Part shown: positions 1 through 6,022 of the stretch, in pieces
Layout: every line of letters starts with the position of its first letter
Position numbering within the stretch: position 1 is the stretch's first letter
From: JBGPLH01 sp041486365 [NCBI: Thermodesulfobacteriota bacterium]
GTDB taxonomy: Bacteria > JAUYMQ01
Direction of reading: 5' to 3'
DNA length: 7,833 nt
NCBI GenBank assembly: GCA_041486365.1
Contig: JBGPLH010000147.1
Coordinates: 1-7,833, forward strand
Notes under the pieces: model-generated
The model's input: the letters and a program-made list of their open reading frames with translations, nothing else
Databases searched by the model: none
Told to the model about the DNA's origin: nothing
Position numbers and translations under genes: made by a program

Positions 1-1017
1 CCGAAGGAGTACGGCGGCGGCGGGATGGAAACGGGCGCGCAGCGCGTCGTCACGGAGGAGATGAGCCGCGCGGGCGTCCCCTTCATGGTGAACTACATCG
101 GGCTGGCCTGGGCGGGGCCGACGATCCTCCACGCGGGGACGGAGCAGCAAAAGAAACGCTTCGTCAGGAACATCCTCTCCGCCGAGGAGGTCTGGTGCCA
201 GGGCTTCAGCGAGCCGGGCTCCGGATCGGATCTGGCGAGCCTGCGCACGAGCGCCGTGAAGCAGGTGGACGCCTACGTCATCAACGGCCACAAGGTCTGG
301 ACCACGCAGGCCGTATGGGCCGACATGATGATCCTGCTGGCACGCACGGATCCGGGCGTTCCCAAGTACGACGGCATCTCCTACTTCCTCTTCCCCATGA
401 AATCAAAAGGAGTGGAGATACGCCCGCTCGTCAAGATGACGGGGGAGGGTGGCTTCAACCAGGTGCTCTTCGAGAACGTCGCGATCCCTGCCGGCGCGCT
501 GCTCGGGCGCGAGGGGCAGGGATGGCAGCTCGCCATCATGACGCTCACCTTCGAGCGCGGCGCTGCGGAGGGCAGCGGCGGCGGCATGTCGAGCGCGATC
601 GGCGAGCCGGTGGCGCGCCTCGTCCGGCTCGCCCGGAAGAGCGTCCGCGACGGGCGGCCCGCGATCGAGGATCCCTACGTGCGCGATCGGATCGCGCAGT
701 TCGCCATCGAGGAGGCGGCGCTCGGCGCCTGCTCGCGCCGCTACAAGGTGCCCGGCCTCGTCGAGGACCGGCCGCTCGCGATCCCCTTCATGGGCAAGCT
801 CGTCGGAAGCGAGCTTGCCCAGCGCACGACGGCCTTCGCCCAGGAGATCGAGGGGCCCGCGGCCCAGTACTGGCTCGGCGCCGAGCGATCCATCGAGGGC
901 GGCTTCTGGCAGCGCGCCTACATGAACACCTTCGGCTTCACGATCGGCGGAGGCACGAGCGAGATCCAGCGCAACATCATCGGCGAGCGGATCCTGGGGC
1001 TGGCGAAATCCAAATAG
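1..1017 (+). CDS. Acyl-CoA dehydrogenase, catalytic (alpha-type) subunit, 5' partial
   Basis: FAD-dependent alpha,beta-dehydrogenation of an acyl-CoA, feeding electrons to ETF. The reading frame is open from base 1 (PKEYGGGG precedes the first internal Met at base 25), so the true start lies outside the window. By comparison with typical lengths of 380-400 aa, roughly 50-70 residues are missing. Counting codons from base 1, the middle-domain flavin/substrate loop WCQGFSEPGSGSD is at residues 65-77, the beta-domain follows, and the C-terminal flavin-contacting segment GGGTSEIQRN starts at residue 316. The usual catalytic Glu of the C-terminal EGT motif is Gly here (G317). A candidate base is E185 in TFERGAA, which aligns with the helix-G glutamate of isovaleryl- and long-chain acyl-CoA dehydrogenases. 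This pattern is typical of FadE26/FadE29-like subunits that pair with a divergent partner, and such a partner follows downstream. Family is certain. Substrate is unknown; sterol- or bile-acid-like CoA esters are one possibility. Confidence 0.95.
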   Translation, partial: PKEYGGGGMETGAQRVVTEEMSRAGVPFMVNYIGLAWAGPTILHAGTEQQKKRFVRNILSAEEVWCQGFSEPGSGSDLASLRTSAVKQVDAYVINGHKVWTTQAVWADMMILLARTDPGVPKYDGISYFLFPMKSKGVEIRPLVKMTGEGGFNQVLFENVAIPAGALLGREGQGWQLAIMTLTFERGAAEGSGGGMSSAIGEPVARLVRLARKSVRDGRPAIEDPYVRDRIAQFAIEEAALGACSRRYKVPGLVEDRPLAIPFMGKLVGSELAQRTTAFAQEIEGPAAQYWLGAERSIEGGFWQRAYMNTFGFTIGGGTSEIQRNIIGERILGLAKSK

Positions 1018-1045
1018 GAGCGCTCCGCGAGGGGAAGGAAATGTC

Positions 1046-1107
1046 GGGAGGGCGAAGCTCCTGCTGAGCCCTCGACGGAGTGGGCTCGCCAGGAGGTTCG
1101 CCCTCCC
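1046..1107. repeat. REP-like extragenic palindrome, copy 1
   Basis: Two 26-base arms, 1046-1071 and 1082-1107, are reverse complements at 23 of 26 positions and are separated by a 10-base loop. Each arm starts, read inward, with GGGAGGGCGAA and ends with GAGCCC. It lies between the two acyl-CoA dehydrogenase genes. A related palindrome is at 5902-5999, so it belongs to a dispersed family and is not just local secondary structure. Read on the minus strand it encodes the peptide GEGEPPGEP. As RNA it would form a very stable hairpin and might attenuate or stabilise the transcript. It has no T-tract, so it is not a classical terminator. Confidence 0.85.
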
Positions 1108-1124
1108 CAAACCCTTGCTGCCGC

Positions 1125-1150
1125 GGGTTTGCCAGGAGGCTCGCCCCCCC
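1125..1150. repeat. Additional half-copy of the REP arm
   Basis: This 26-base stretch (GGGTTTGCCAGGAGGCTCGC then a C run) matches the right arm of copy 1 at 22 of 26 positions in direct orientation. It stands alone, with no cognate left arm. Its first six bases, GGGTTT, are complementary to AAACCC at 1109-1114 and could form a smaller hairpin with a 10-base loop. It probably arose by duplication or decay of the element immediately upstream. Confidence 0.65.
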
Positions 1151-1159
1151 AGGAGAATT

Positions 1160-1164
1160 GGGAG
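1160..1164 (+). promoter_or_regulatory. Ribosome binding site that fixes the start of the second acyl-CoA dehydrogenase
   Basis: GGGAG lies 5 bases before ATG 1170. The frame stays open upstream to a GTG at 1080. That stretch is the palindromic repeat, lacks a good Shine-Dalgarno site, and would add 30 Gly/Pro/Arg/Ser-rich residues unrelated to the family. The site therefore supports ATG 1170. A second AGGAG at 1151-1155 is too distant (14 bases). Confidence 0.7.
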
Positions 1165-1169
1165 AAAGA

Positions 1170-2300
1170 ATGATCCCCGATGATTTCGGATATGGAGAGG
1201 ACCAGAGCATCCTGCGCCGCGAGGCGCGGAAGGCCCTCGAATCCTGGTGCACGCTCGAGGCGGTGCGCAGGATCATGGAATCGCCCGCCGGCACCGACGA
1301 GGCCCTCTGGAAGACCATGGCGGGCATGGGCTGGCTCGGGCTCGCGGTGCCCGAGCAGCACGGCGGCAGCGATCTGTCGATGGTGAGCCTCGCGACGCTG
1401 GCGGAGGAGATGGGGCGCGCGCTGCTGCCGTCGCCCTTCCTCGGGACCCTCTTCGCGACCCTCGTGATCCGCCATGCGGCGAGCCCCGCGCAGCAGAAGG
1501 CCTGGCTCCCGCGCATCGTGACAGGCGATCTCAAGGGCGCGGTCGCGACCATGGAGAAGGACAGCGGCTGGGATCTCTCGGCCGTGTCGGCGACGGCCAC
1601 GCGGAAGGGCGACCGGATCGCGCTCGAGGGTGCGAAGCACCTCGTGACGGACGCCCCCTCGGCTGATCTGATCCTGGGGACCTTCAGGGAAACAGAAGGC
1701 CTCAGCCTCTTCGCCGTCGAGCCTGCCGCCGCGGGCGCGAAGATCTCGCCCGATCTTCTGGTGGACGGGACGCGCCGGAGCGGCTGCGTCGAGTTCCCGG
1801 GCGTCGAGGTGGCCGCTAACGCCCGGATCGGCGCACCGGGTACCGCGCTCGCCACGCTGGCGCTCGTGATGCCCCGGATGTGGACGGCGCTCGCGGCGGA
1901 GATGGCCGGTGGCATGGATCGCATCCTCGCGATAACGGTCGACTACGCGAAGGTGCGCGAGCAGTTCGGAAAGCCCATCGGCGCCTTCCAGGCCGTGAAG
2001 CACCCGCTCGTCGACGTGATGACCGACGTGGAGATGACCCGCTCCCTGGTGTACCGTGCCGCGGCGGCCATCGATCACGAGCCGGAGAGCGCCGAGCGCC
2101 TCTCGCGCATGGCCAAGGCGCTCGCCTCGGATGCCTACGCCAACGCCGTCGCGCATGCCGTGCAGCTCCACGGCGGTATCGGCTTCACCTGGGAGTGCGA
2201 CGTCCACCTCTTCTTCAAGCGCGCCCAGTGGTCGAAGTTCGCCCTCGGTGACTCAGCCCATCACCGCAGGCGGATCGCGGAGATCGTCATCGGATCCTGA
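1170..2300 (+). CDS. Acyl-CoA dehydrogenase family protein, non-catalytic (beta-type) partner subunit
   Basis: 376 aa from ATG 1170, read as the second subunit of a heteromeric acyl-CoA dehydrogenase. The N-terminal helical domain covers about residues 1-125. The beta-domain around 130-220 has a degenerate flavin loop (ATMEKDSGWD in place of the usual TEP/SEP motif). The C-terminal helical domain carries Y259-A-K-V-R-E-Q-F-G-K-P-I-G, contributing the conserved Arg/Gln/Phe flavin contacts, and HGGIGFTWE at 334-342. At the end, the EGT catalytic motif is replaced by ALGDS. The helix-G glutamate position is M237 in MWTALAAEMAG. With no obvious catalytic base it fits FadE27/FadE28-type subunits, which assemble with a catalytic partner in an alpha2-beta2 enzyme. 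That partner is the gene immediately upstream. The 152-base gap between them is unusually long for subunit genes and is filled by the palindromic repeats. Family assignment is firm; the heteromeric role is inferred from motif loss and adjacency. Confidence 0.93.
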   Translation: MIPDDFGYGEDQSILRREARKALESWCTLEAVRRIMESPAGTDEALWKTMAGMGWLGLAVPEQHGGSDLSMVSLATLAEEMGRALLPSPFLGTLFATLVIRHAASPAQQKAWLPRIVTGDLKGAVATMEKDSGWDLSAVSATATRKGDRIALEGAKHLVTDAPSADLILGTFRETEGLSLFAVEPAAAGAKISPDLLVDGTRRSGCVEFPGVEVAANARIGAPGTALATLALVMPRMWTALAAEMAGGMDRILAITVDYAKVREQFGKPIGAFQAVKHPLVDVMTDVEMTRSLVYRAAAAIDHEPESAERLSRMAKALASDAYANAVAHAVQLHGGIGFTWECDVHLFFKRAQWSKFALGDSAHHRRRIAEIVIGS

Positions 2301-2343
2301 GCCCGGACCGCCCGTTCCTCGTCGGCAATCCGCGGAGCCTCCC

Positions 2344-3171
2344 GTGAGCAAGCCCGAGAACGTGGCCCGCACGGCCTTCATCATCGCCGAGTTCCGCGCG
2401 GAGGAGAACGCCGCGGCGACCCCTCTCTACCGGGACGACGTCGTCCCACTCTTCCTCGACGCCGAGACGCGCGAGATGGCCCGCCAGTCCGCCGCGACCT
2501 TTCCGGCCGCGAGCGAGATGGTGAAGGTCCGGACCTGGTACTTCGATCGTGCGATGTCGCGGGCCATGTCGGACGGCGCCCGGCAGGTCGTGATCCTGGG
2601 TTCCGGTCTCGACACGCGCGCCGCGCGGCTGGCCCGGGACGGCGTGCGCTTCTTCGAGATCGACGACGGCCGCACGCTGGACCTGAAGCACGAGCGCCTT
2701 TCGGCCGCCGGTCTTCTTCCCGACGTCCTCTTCCTGCCGGGCGATTACCTCGCGGACGACCTGGTCGATCGGCTCCGGGCAACGGGCTGCGACCCCGACC
2801 GATCCACCTACGTTCTCTGGGAGGGGAACACGACCTACCTCCCGCCGGAAGACGTGATGAACGTCCTCGGAACGCTCGCGGGCGCGTTCCGGGACCTTTC
2901 GGTCTCCCTCGATTACATGTCGGAGAAGGTCATCGCGCGGACGACGGGCCACGACGACCTGGACGCCTACATCGATCACCTCGCGTCGATCGGGGCGCCC
3001 TGGCGCTCCGGCTTCGACGATATCAAGGCCGTCGCGGCGGACGCGGGGCTCACGCTCCTCGAGTCGTTCTCGGCGGCGGAGCTCTTCCGGCGCTGCCGCG
3101 GGCGCGAGACCCCGCCTTCCCCGATCTTCGACCACTACTTCGTCTGCACGATGCGGAGCGCGGGGCTCTGA
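2344..3171 (+). CDS. Class I SAM-dependent methyltransferase, TIGR00027 / leucine carboxyl methyltransferase-like
   Basis: 275 aa starting at GTG 2344, with GGAG (2334-2337) six bases upstream. The frame is open further upstream, but only over the end of the dehydrogenase gene. SAM-binding motif I is VVILGSGLDTRAARL at 82-96, the hallmark of this family. FFEIDD at 103-108 is the acidic end of beta-2, LFLPGDY at 129-135 supplies D134, and the post-motif segment LWEGNTTYLPPEDV starts at 158, matching the family's EG..YL. These enzymes methylate carboxyl or hydroxyl oxygens of small molecules, or protein C-termini in eukaryotic LCMT. The substrate here is unknown. The gene follows the dehydrogenase by 43 bases and is followed after one base by the cysteine hydrolase (TGAgATG). 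The two are therefore probably translated together and may act on the same metabolite. No signal peptide or membrane segment is visible, so it is cytoplasmic. Confidence 0.9.
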   Translation: MSKPENVARTAFIIAEFRAEENAAATPLYRDDVVPLFLDAETREMARQSAATFPAASEMVKVRTWYFDRAMSRAMSDGARQVVILGSGLDTRAARLARDGVRFFEIDDGRTLDLKHERLSAAGLLPDVLFLPGDYLADDLVDRLRATGCDPDRSTYVLWEGNTTYLPPEDVMNVLGTLAGAFRDLSVSLDYMSEKVIARTTGHDDLDAYIDHLASIGAPWRSGFDDIKAVAADAGLTLLESFSAAELFRRCRGRETPPSPIFDHYFVCTMRSAGL

Positions 3172-3172
3172 G

Positions 3173-3814
3173 ATGACCCGCTACACCGATCCCGATCTGC
3201 GCAGCGCGGCGCTCGTCACCATCGACACGCAGCGTGACACGCTCGACGGGCAGCCGTTCGAGATACCGGGTACCACGGCAATCCTCCCGAACATGGCGGC
3301 GCTCCTGCGCGCCTGGCGGGAGGCGCGCCTTCCCATCGTGCACGTCGTGCGGATCCACCTGCGGGACGGCTCGAACGTGGATCTGTGCCGGCGCGAGCAG
3401 ATAGAGCAGGGTGCGCCGCTGCTCATCGAGGGCTCGCCGGGATGCGAGATCGCGGAGCCGCTCCTGCCCGCGCCCGGCCTGCGGCTGGACACGGATCTGC
3501 TGCTCGCCGGCGGGATCCAGACGATGGGCCTGCACGAGGTCGTCCTCTACAAGCCCCGCTGGGGCGCCTTCTACGGGACGCCGCTCGAGGGCCATCTCCG
3601 GGCCCTGGGCGTCGGCACGCTCCTTTTCACCGGGTGCAACTTCCCCAACTGCCCCCGGGCATCCATCTACGAGGCGAGCGAGCGCGATTTCCGGATCGTC
3701 CTGATCGAGGACGCGGTCTCGGGGCTCTACGATCGCGCAAAGGACGAGCTCCGGAACATCGGCGTGGCGATCACGACGACCCGGGCGCTGCTCGCGGATC
3801 TCCGGCACGCCTGA
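3173..3814 (+). CDS. Isochorismatase-family cysteine hydrolase
   Basis: 213 aa with the single alpha/beta domain of the isochorismatase-like hydrolases (nicotinamidase, N-carbamoylsarcosine amidase, isochorismatase). The expected Asp-Lys-Cys triad is visible: D18 in VTIDTQRD at the end of beta-1, K127 in LYKPRWGAF, and C160 in TGCNFPNCPRAS, where the family usually has G..T..C. The sequence after C160 (IYEASERDFRIVLIEDAVSG) matches the conserved helix and strand. A second cysteine, C155, lies close to the nucleophile in the FPN variant of this loop. The residues that would mark a nicotinamidase or true isochorismatase cannot be identified, so amide, carbamoyl or vinyl-ether hydrolysis all remain possible. 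ATG 3173 follows the methyltransferase stop by one base with no strong Shine-Dalgarno site of its own, implying translational coupling. Confidence 0.92.
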   Translation: MTRYTDPDLRSAALVTIDTQRDTLDGQPFEIPGTTAILPNMAALLRAWREARLPIVHVVRIHLRDGSNVDLCRREQIEQGAPLLIEGSPGCEIAEPLLPAPGLRLDTDLLLAGGIQTMGLHEVVLYKPRWGAFYGTPLEGHLRALGVGTLLFTGCNFPNCPRASIYEASERDFRIVLIEDAVSGLYDRAKDELRNIGVAITTTRALLADLRHA

Positions 3815-3845
3815 CCCCCGGGCGCGCCACGAGGAGCCATCGCGC

Positions 3846-4577
3846 ATGGAATGGATCACCCAACCGCAATCCTGGATCGCCCTCGTCACCCTCACGGCGC
3901 TCGAGGTCGTGCTCGGCATCGACAACATCGTCTTCATCTCGATCCTCTCGGGAAAGCTCCCGCGCGGGCAGCAGGTGCGCGCGCGCCGCCTGGGGCTCGC
4001 CCTCGCGCTCATCATGCGGGTCCTTCTCCTGCTCTCCCTGGCCTGGATGGTTCGCCTCACGGCGCCGCTCTTCACGGTGCTCGGCAACGAGATCTCCGGG
4101 CGCGACCTGATCCTGCTGGGCGGCGGGCTCTTCCTGCTGGCCAAGAGCACCACGGAGATTCACGAGAAGCTCGAGGGTGAAGCGGGAGAGGCCTCGGCGC
4201 GCGTCGGCGCCACGATGGGCGCGGTGCTCGTCCAGATCATGCTGCTGGACGTCGTGTTCTCCCTCGACTCCGTGATCACCGCCGTGGGCATGGTGCGGGA
4301 GATCCCGATCATGATCACGGCCGTGGTGATCGCCGTCGGATTCATGATGGTGTTCGCTGGACCCGTCGGCGATTTCGTGGAGCGGCACCCGACGGTGAAG
4401 ATGCTCGCCCTTTCGTTCCTGCTGCTGATCGGCGTGGCGCTGATAGCCGACGGTCTCGGGACCCACATCTCCAAGGGCTACATCTATTTTGCCATGGGAT
4501 TTTCGGTCTTCGTCGAGATGCTGAACCTGCGGCTGCGCGCGAAGGCCCCCCCGCTGCGCCTGCGGGAGCGCTTCTAA
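3846..4577 (+). CDS. TerC-family integral membrane protein (putative Mn2+/metal ion exporter)
   Basis: 243 aa, almost all hydrophobic, with about seven membrane segments (near 10-34, 47-70, 86-101, 122-148, 153-172, 185-202 and 212-229). Two internally related acidic motifs are diagnostic: LEVVLGIDNIVF (E20, D26) in the first helix and LDVVFSLDSVIT (D135, D141) in the fourth, together with D202 and the C-terminal GYIYFAMGFSVFVEMLNLR. The cytoplasmic loop at about 101-121 is charged. TerC relatives were first linked to tellurite resistance. Several bacterial members are now known to export manganese, some in association with metalloenzyme loading at the Sec translocon. Length is that of the short, YgdQ-like form without C-terminal CBS/CorC domains. 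GAGGAG at 3831-3836 precedes the ATG by nine bases. No yybP-ykoY manganese riboswitch fits in the 31-base upstream gap, so any metal control must act elsewhere. No functional link to its neighbours is evident. Confidence 0.93.
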   Translation: MEWITQPQSWIALVTLTALEVVLGIDNIVFISILSGKLPRGQQVRARRLGLALALIMRVLLLLSLAWMVRLTAPLFTVLGNEISGRDLILLGGGLFLLAKSTTEIHEKLEGEAGEASARVGATMGAVLVQIMLLDVVFSLDSVITAVGMVREIPIMITAVVIAVGFMMVFAGPVGDFVERHPTVKMLALSFLLLIGVALIADGLGTHISKGYIYFAMGFSVFVEMLNLRLRAKAPPLRLRERF

Positions 4578-4637
4578 GGGGTCCGGCTTGACTTATTGAC
4601 GAGTTCAGGTGGAGGCGGCGCCGACCGCGCCTGCCTG

Positions 4638-4646
4638 AAAGGAGGT
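4638..4646 (+). promoter_or_regulatory. Near-perfect Shine-Dalgarno site of the cupin gene
   Basis: AAAGGAGGT matches the 16S rRNA anti-Shine-Dalgarno core essentially completely and lies five bases before ATG 4652. It is the strongest ribosome binding site in the window. It implies independent, efficient initiation of the cupin-lactonase pair after the 74-base gap following the TerC gene. Confidence 0.8.
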
Positions 4647-4651
4647 CGGGA

Positions 4652-5011
4652 ATGTCCGAGGAGAAAGCGAAACGGCGGGGCGCCGATGTCCCACCGGGGG
4701 AGCGGCACATCGCCGGGCGGGATGCGCTCGCGCGGCTGCCCGGGCCCGCGGGCGAGCGGTACGCGGCGGTATTCCTGAAGGAAGGGCTCGAGGTGGAGAT
4801 CTTCGCGCCCGTCGGCCAGGACCCGCAGCAGCCCCACACCCGGGACGAGCTGTACGTGGTCATCTCGGGGAGCGGGATCTTCTGGAACGGGACGAGCCGG
4901 CATCCTGTCGGCCCGGGGGACTTCATCTATGTTCCGCCGCGCGTGCCCCACCGGTTCGAGGAGTTCACGAAGGATTTCGCGGTATGGGGGATCTTCCTGG
5001 GGGAGCCATGA
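4652..5011 (+). CDS. Small single-domain cupin protein
   Basis: 119 aa with one conserved cupin barrel (Cupin_2 type) after a charged N-terminal tail of about 20 residues. Cupin motif 1 is seen as P61-H-T-R-D-E-L-Y-V-V-I-S-G-S-G. H62 and E66 correspond to the second His and the Glu of HxH(x)3-4E, but the first His is replaced by Q60. Motif 2 is G87-P-G-D-F-I-Y-V-P-P-R-V-P-H100-R-F, supplying the last metal-ligand His. A metal site of two His and one Glu is therefore possible but incomplete. The RFEEFTKDFAVWGIF ending resembles small bacterial cupins of unassigned function. Such proteins may be isomerases, dioxygenases or ligand binders, and nothing here decides between them. The stop overlaps the start of the next gene (ATGA), so the lactonase-like protein is probably its functional partner. 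Confidence 0.9.
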   Translation: MSEEKAKRRGADVPPGERHIAGRDALARLPGPAGERYAAVFLKEGLEVEIFAPVGQDPQQPHTRDELYVVISGSGIFWNGTSRHPVGPGDFIYVPPRVPHRFEEFTKDFAVWGIFLGEP

Positions 5012-5880
5012 GCCCGGAGGTCCCGCCCAAAGGGCGGGCCGACAAAGTTCTGATGGAAACGATCGCCTCCGGGTACGGTCTCCCGGAGGCGCTGCGCGTG
5101 GACGCGGCGGGTGACCTCTACTTCACCGACGCCGCGATGGGAGGCGTGTACCGGCTCTCGCCCCGGGGCGGCATCGAGACCATCCTGCCGAGGCGCAAGG
5201 GCGTGGGCGGGCTCCTGCTGCACGCCGATGGCGGGGTGGTGGTTTCCGGCCGCGACGTGATCCACATCCGGGAGAGCGGCGAGACGCGATTTCTCTTCAA
5301 CGCGGAGGGCGTGCTCGGCTGGAACGACATGATCGCGGACGCGCGGGGGCGGGTCTACGTCGGCTCCATGCGGTCGAGCGCGCTCCAGAACGAGGATCGC
5401 GTGCCGGGGGAGCTGTGGCGAATTGACGGGGAAGGGCGGGGCGAGCTCGTCTACGAGGGGATCGCGTTCGCCAACGGCGTCGGGCTCTCGCCGGATGGCC
5501 GCACGATCTACCACTCGAACTACTCGGAGGGGACCGTTCTCGCCCATGACTTCGACGCGAGCGGGCGGGGCGTGAACCGCCGGGTCTTCGCCAAGATCGC
5601 GGACGCAAACCCGGACGGCCTGGCGGTGGACGAGACGGGCGGCGTGTGGGTGGCGATGGGAAGGGGCGGGGGCATCGCGATCTTCACGCCGGACGGGACC
5701 CTCGCCCGCGTGCTCGACGTCCCGGCAACCTTCGTCGCGAGCCTGTGCTTCGGCGGGGCCGACCGGCGCGACCTTTATATATGCACGATGGACAACACGG
5801 AGCGGCCCGAGCGGATGGGAACGATCTTTCGCACGCGCTCGGAGGTACCGGGGCTCCCCGTGCCCCTCGCGCGCGTGTAA
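5008..5880 (+). CDS. SMP-30/gluconolactonase/LRE-family protein (putative lactonase)
   Basis: 290 aa six-bladed beta-propeller of the SMP-30 family, which hydrolyses sugar or related lactones using one divalent metal. Expected metal ligands are present in order: E27 (PEA, where the family often has EGP), N156 in ANGVGLSPDG and D203 in NPDGLAVD. N106 in GWNDM matches the substrate-contact Asn. Repeated blade signatures (DAAGDLYFTD, DARGRVYVGS, DETGGVWVAM) run through the protein. No signal peptide is visible, so it is probably cytosolic. ATG 5008 overlaps the cupin stop as ATGA. The GGGGGAG just upstream leaves only two bases of spacing, so initiation probably relies on terminating ribosomes. 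The frame is also open to an ATG at 4984 inside the cupin gene, and an internal ATG at 5053 would still keep E27. A converging OsmC gene lies beyond the 3' end. The true substrate could be a sugar acid lactone or another cyclic ester. Confidence 0.9.
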   Translation: MSPEVPPKGRADKVLMETIASGYGLPEALRVDAAGDLYFTDAAMGGVYRLSPRGGIETILPRRKGVGGLLLHADGGVVVSGRDVIHIRESGETRFLFNAEGVLGWNDMIADARGRVYVGSMRSSALQNEDRVPGELWRIDGEGRGELVYEGIAFANGVGLSPDGRTIYHSNYSEGTVLAHDFDASGRGVNRRVFAKIADANPDGLAVDETGGVWVAMGRGGGIAIFTPDGTLARVLDVPATFVASLCFGGADRRDLYICTMDNTERPERMGTIFRTRSEVPGLPVPLARV

Positions 5881-5901
5881 GACACCCGCCCGCACCGGCC
5901 G

Positions 5902-5999
5902 GGGAGGGCGAGGCTCCTGCCGAGCCCATCTACAGCAAGCCCGAGAAGCGGTTCAGGAATGGCCGAGGCAATTCCGGCTCGCCAGAGGCTCGCCCTCCC
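5902..5999. repeat. REP-like extragenic palindrome, copy 2
   Basis: The left arm at 5902-5926 begins GGGAGGGCGAGGCTCCTGCC and the right arm is at 5976-5999. The arms are imperfect reverse complements (11 identical bases at the outer end, 6 at the inner end, a diverged middle) around a spacer of about 49 bases. Arm sequences match copy 1 at 1046-1107, and in both loci the right arm is followed by an AAACCCT motif. Read on the plus strand it gives GEGEAPAEP. It fills most of the 142-base gap between two convergent genes, a classic location for REP elements. It could limit read-through in both directions. Nothing else is visible in this gap. Confidence 0.8.
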
Positions 6000-6022
6000 A
6001 AACCCTCCCGGCGCGCCCTGCT

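Noticed and set aside
1041-1067. Eight-codon mini-ORF (MSGGRSSC) just after a purine-rich stretch at 1030-1040
   Set aside because: It runs straight into the palindrome arm, the Shine-Dalgarno-like bases abut the ATG, and so short an ORF easily arises by chance. No attenuation pattern was seen.
1046-1107. Rho-independent terminator
   Set aside because: The hairpin is strong but is followed by CCAAACCC and not a T-tract. Its sequence recurs at 5902-5999, so a REP-like repeat explains it better.
918-2207. Long minus-strand open frame (429 codons) opposite both dehydrogenase genes, with others of 200-370 codons across the window
   Set aside because: These are antisense shadows caused by high GC at third codon positions. 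Their translations are Arg/Ala/Gly/Pro-rich with no family motifs, while the plus strand carries clear conserved enzymes.
3815-3845. Possible manganese riboswitch upstream of the TerC-family gene
   Set aside because: The gap is only 31 bases and contains just the Shine-Dalgarno region, far too short for a yybP-ykoY element.
4588-4600. TTGAC direct repeat (TTGACTTATTGAC) upstream of the cupin gene as a possible -35 box or operator
   Set aside because: No acceptable -10 hexamer is found at 16-18 bases from either copy, because the following sequence is GC-rich. Two five-base matches are not enough to call an operator.
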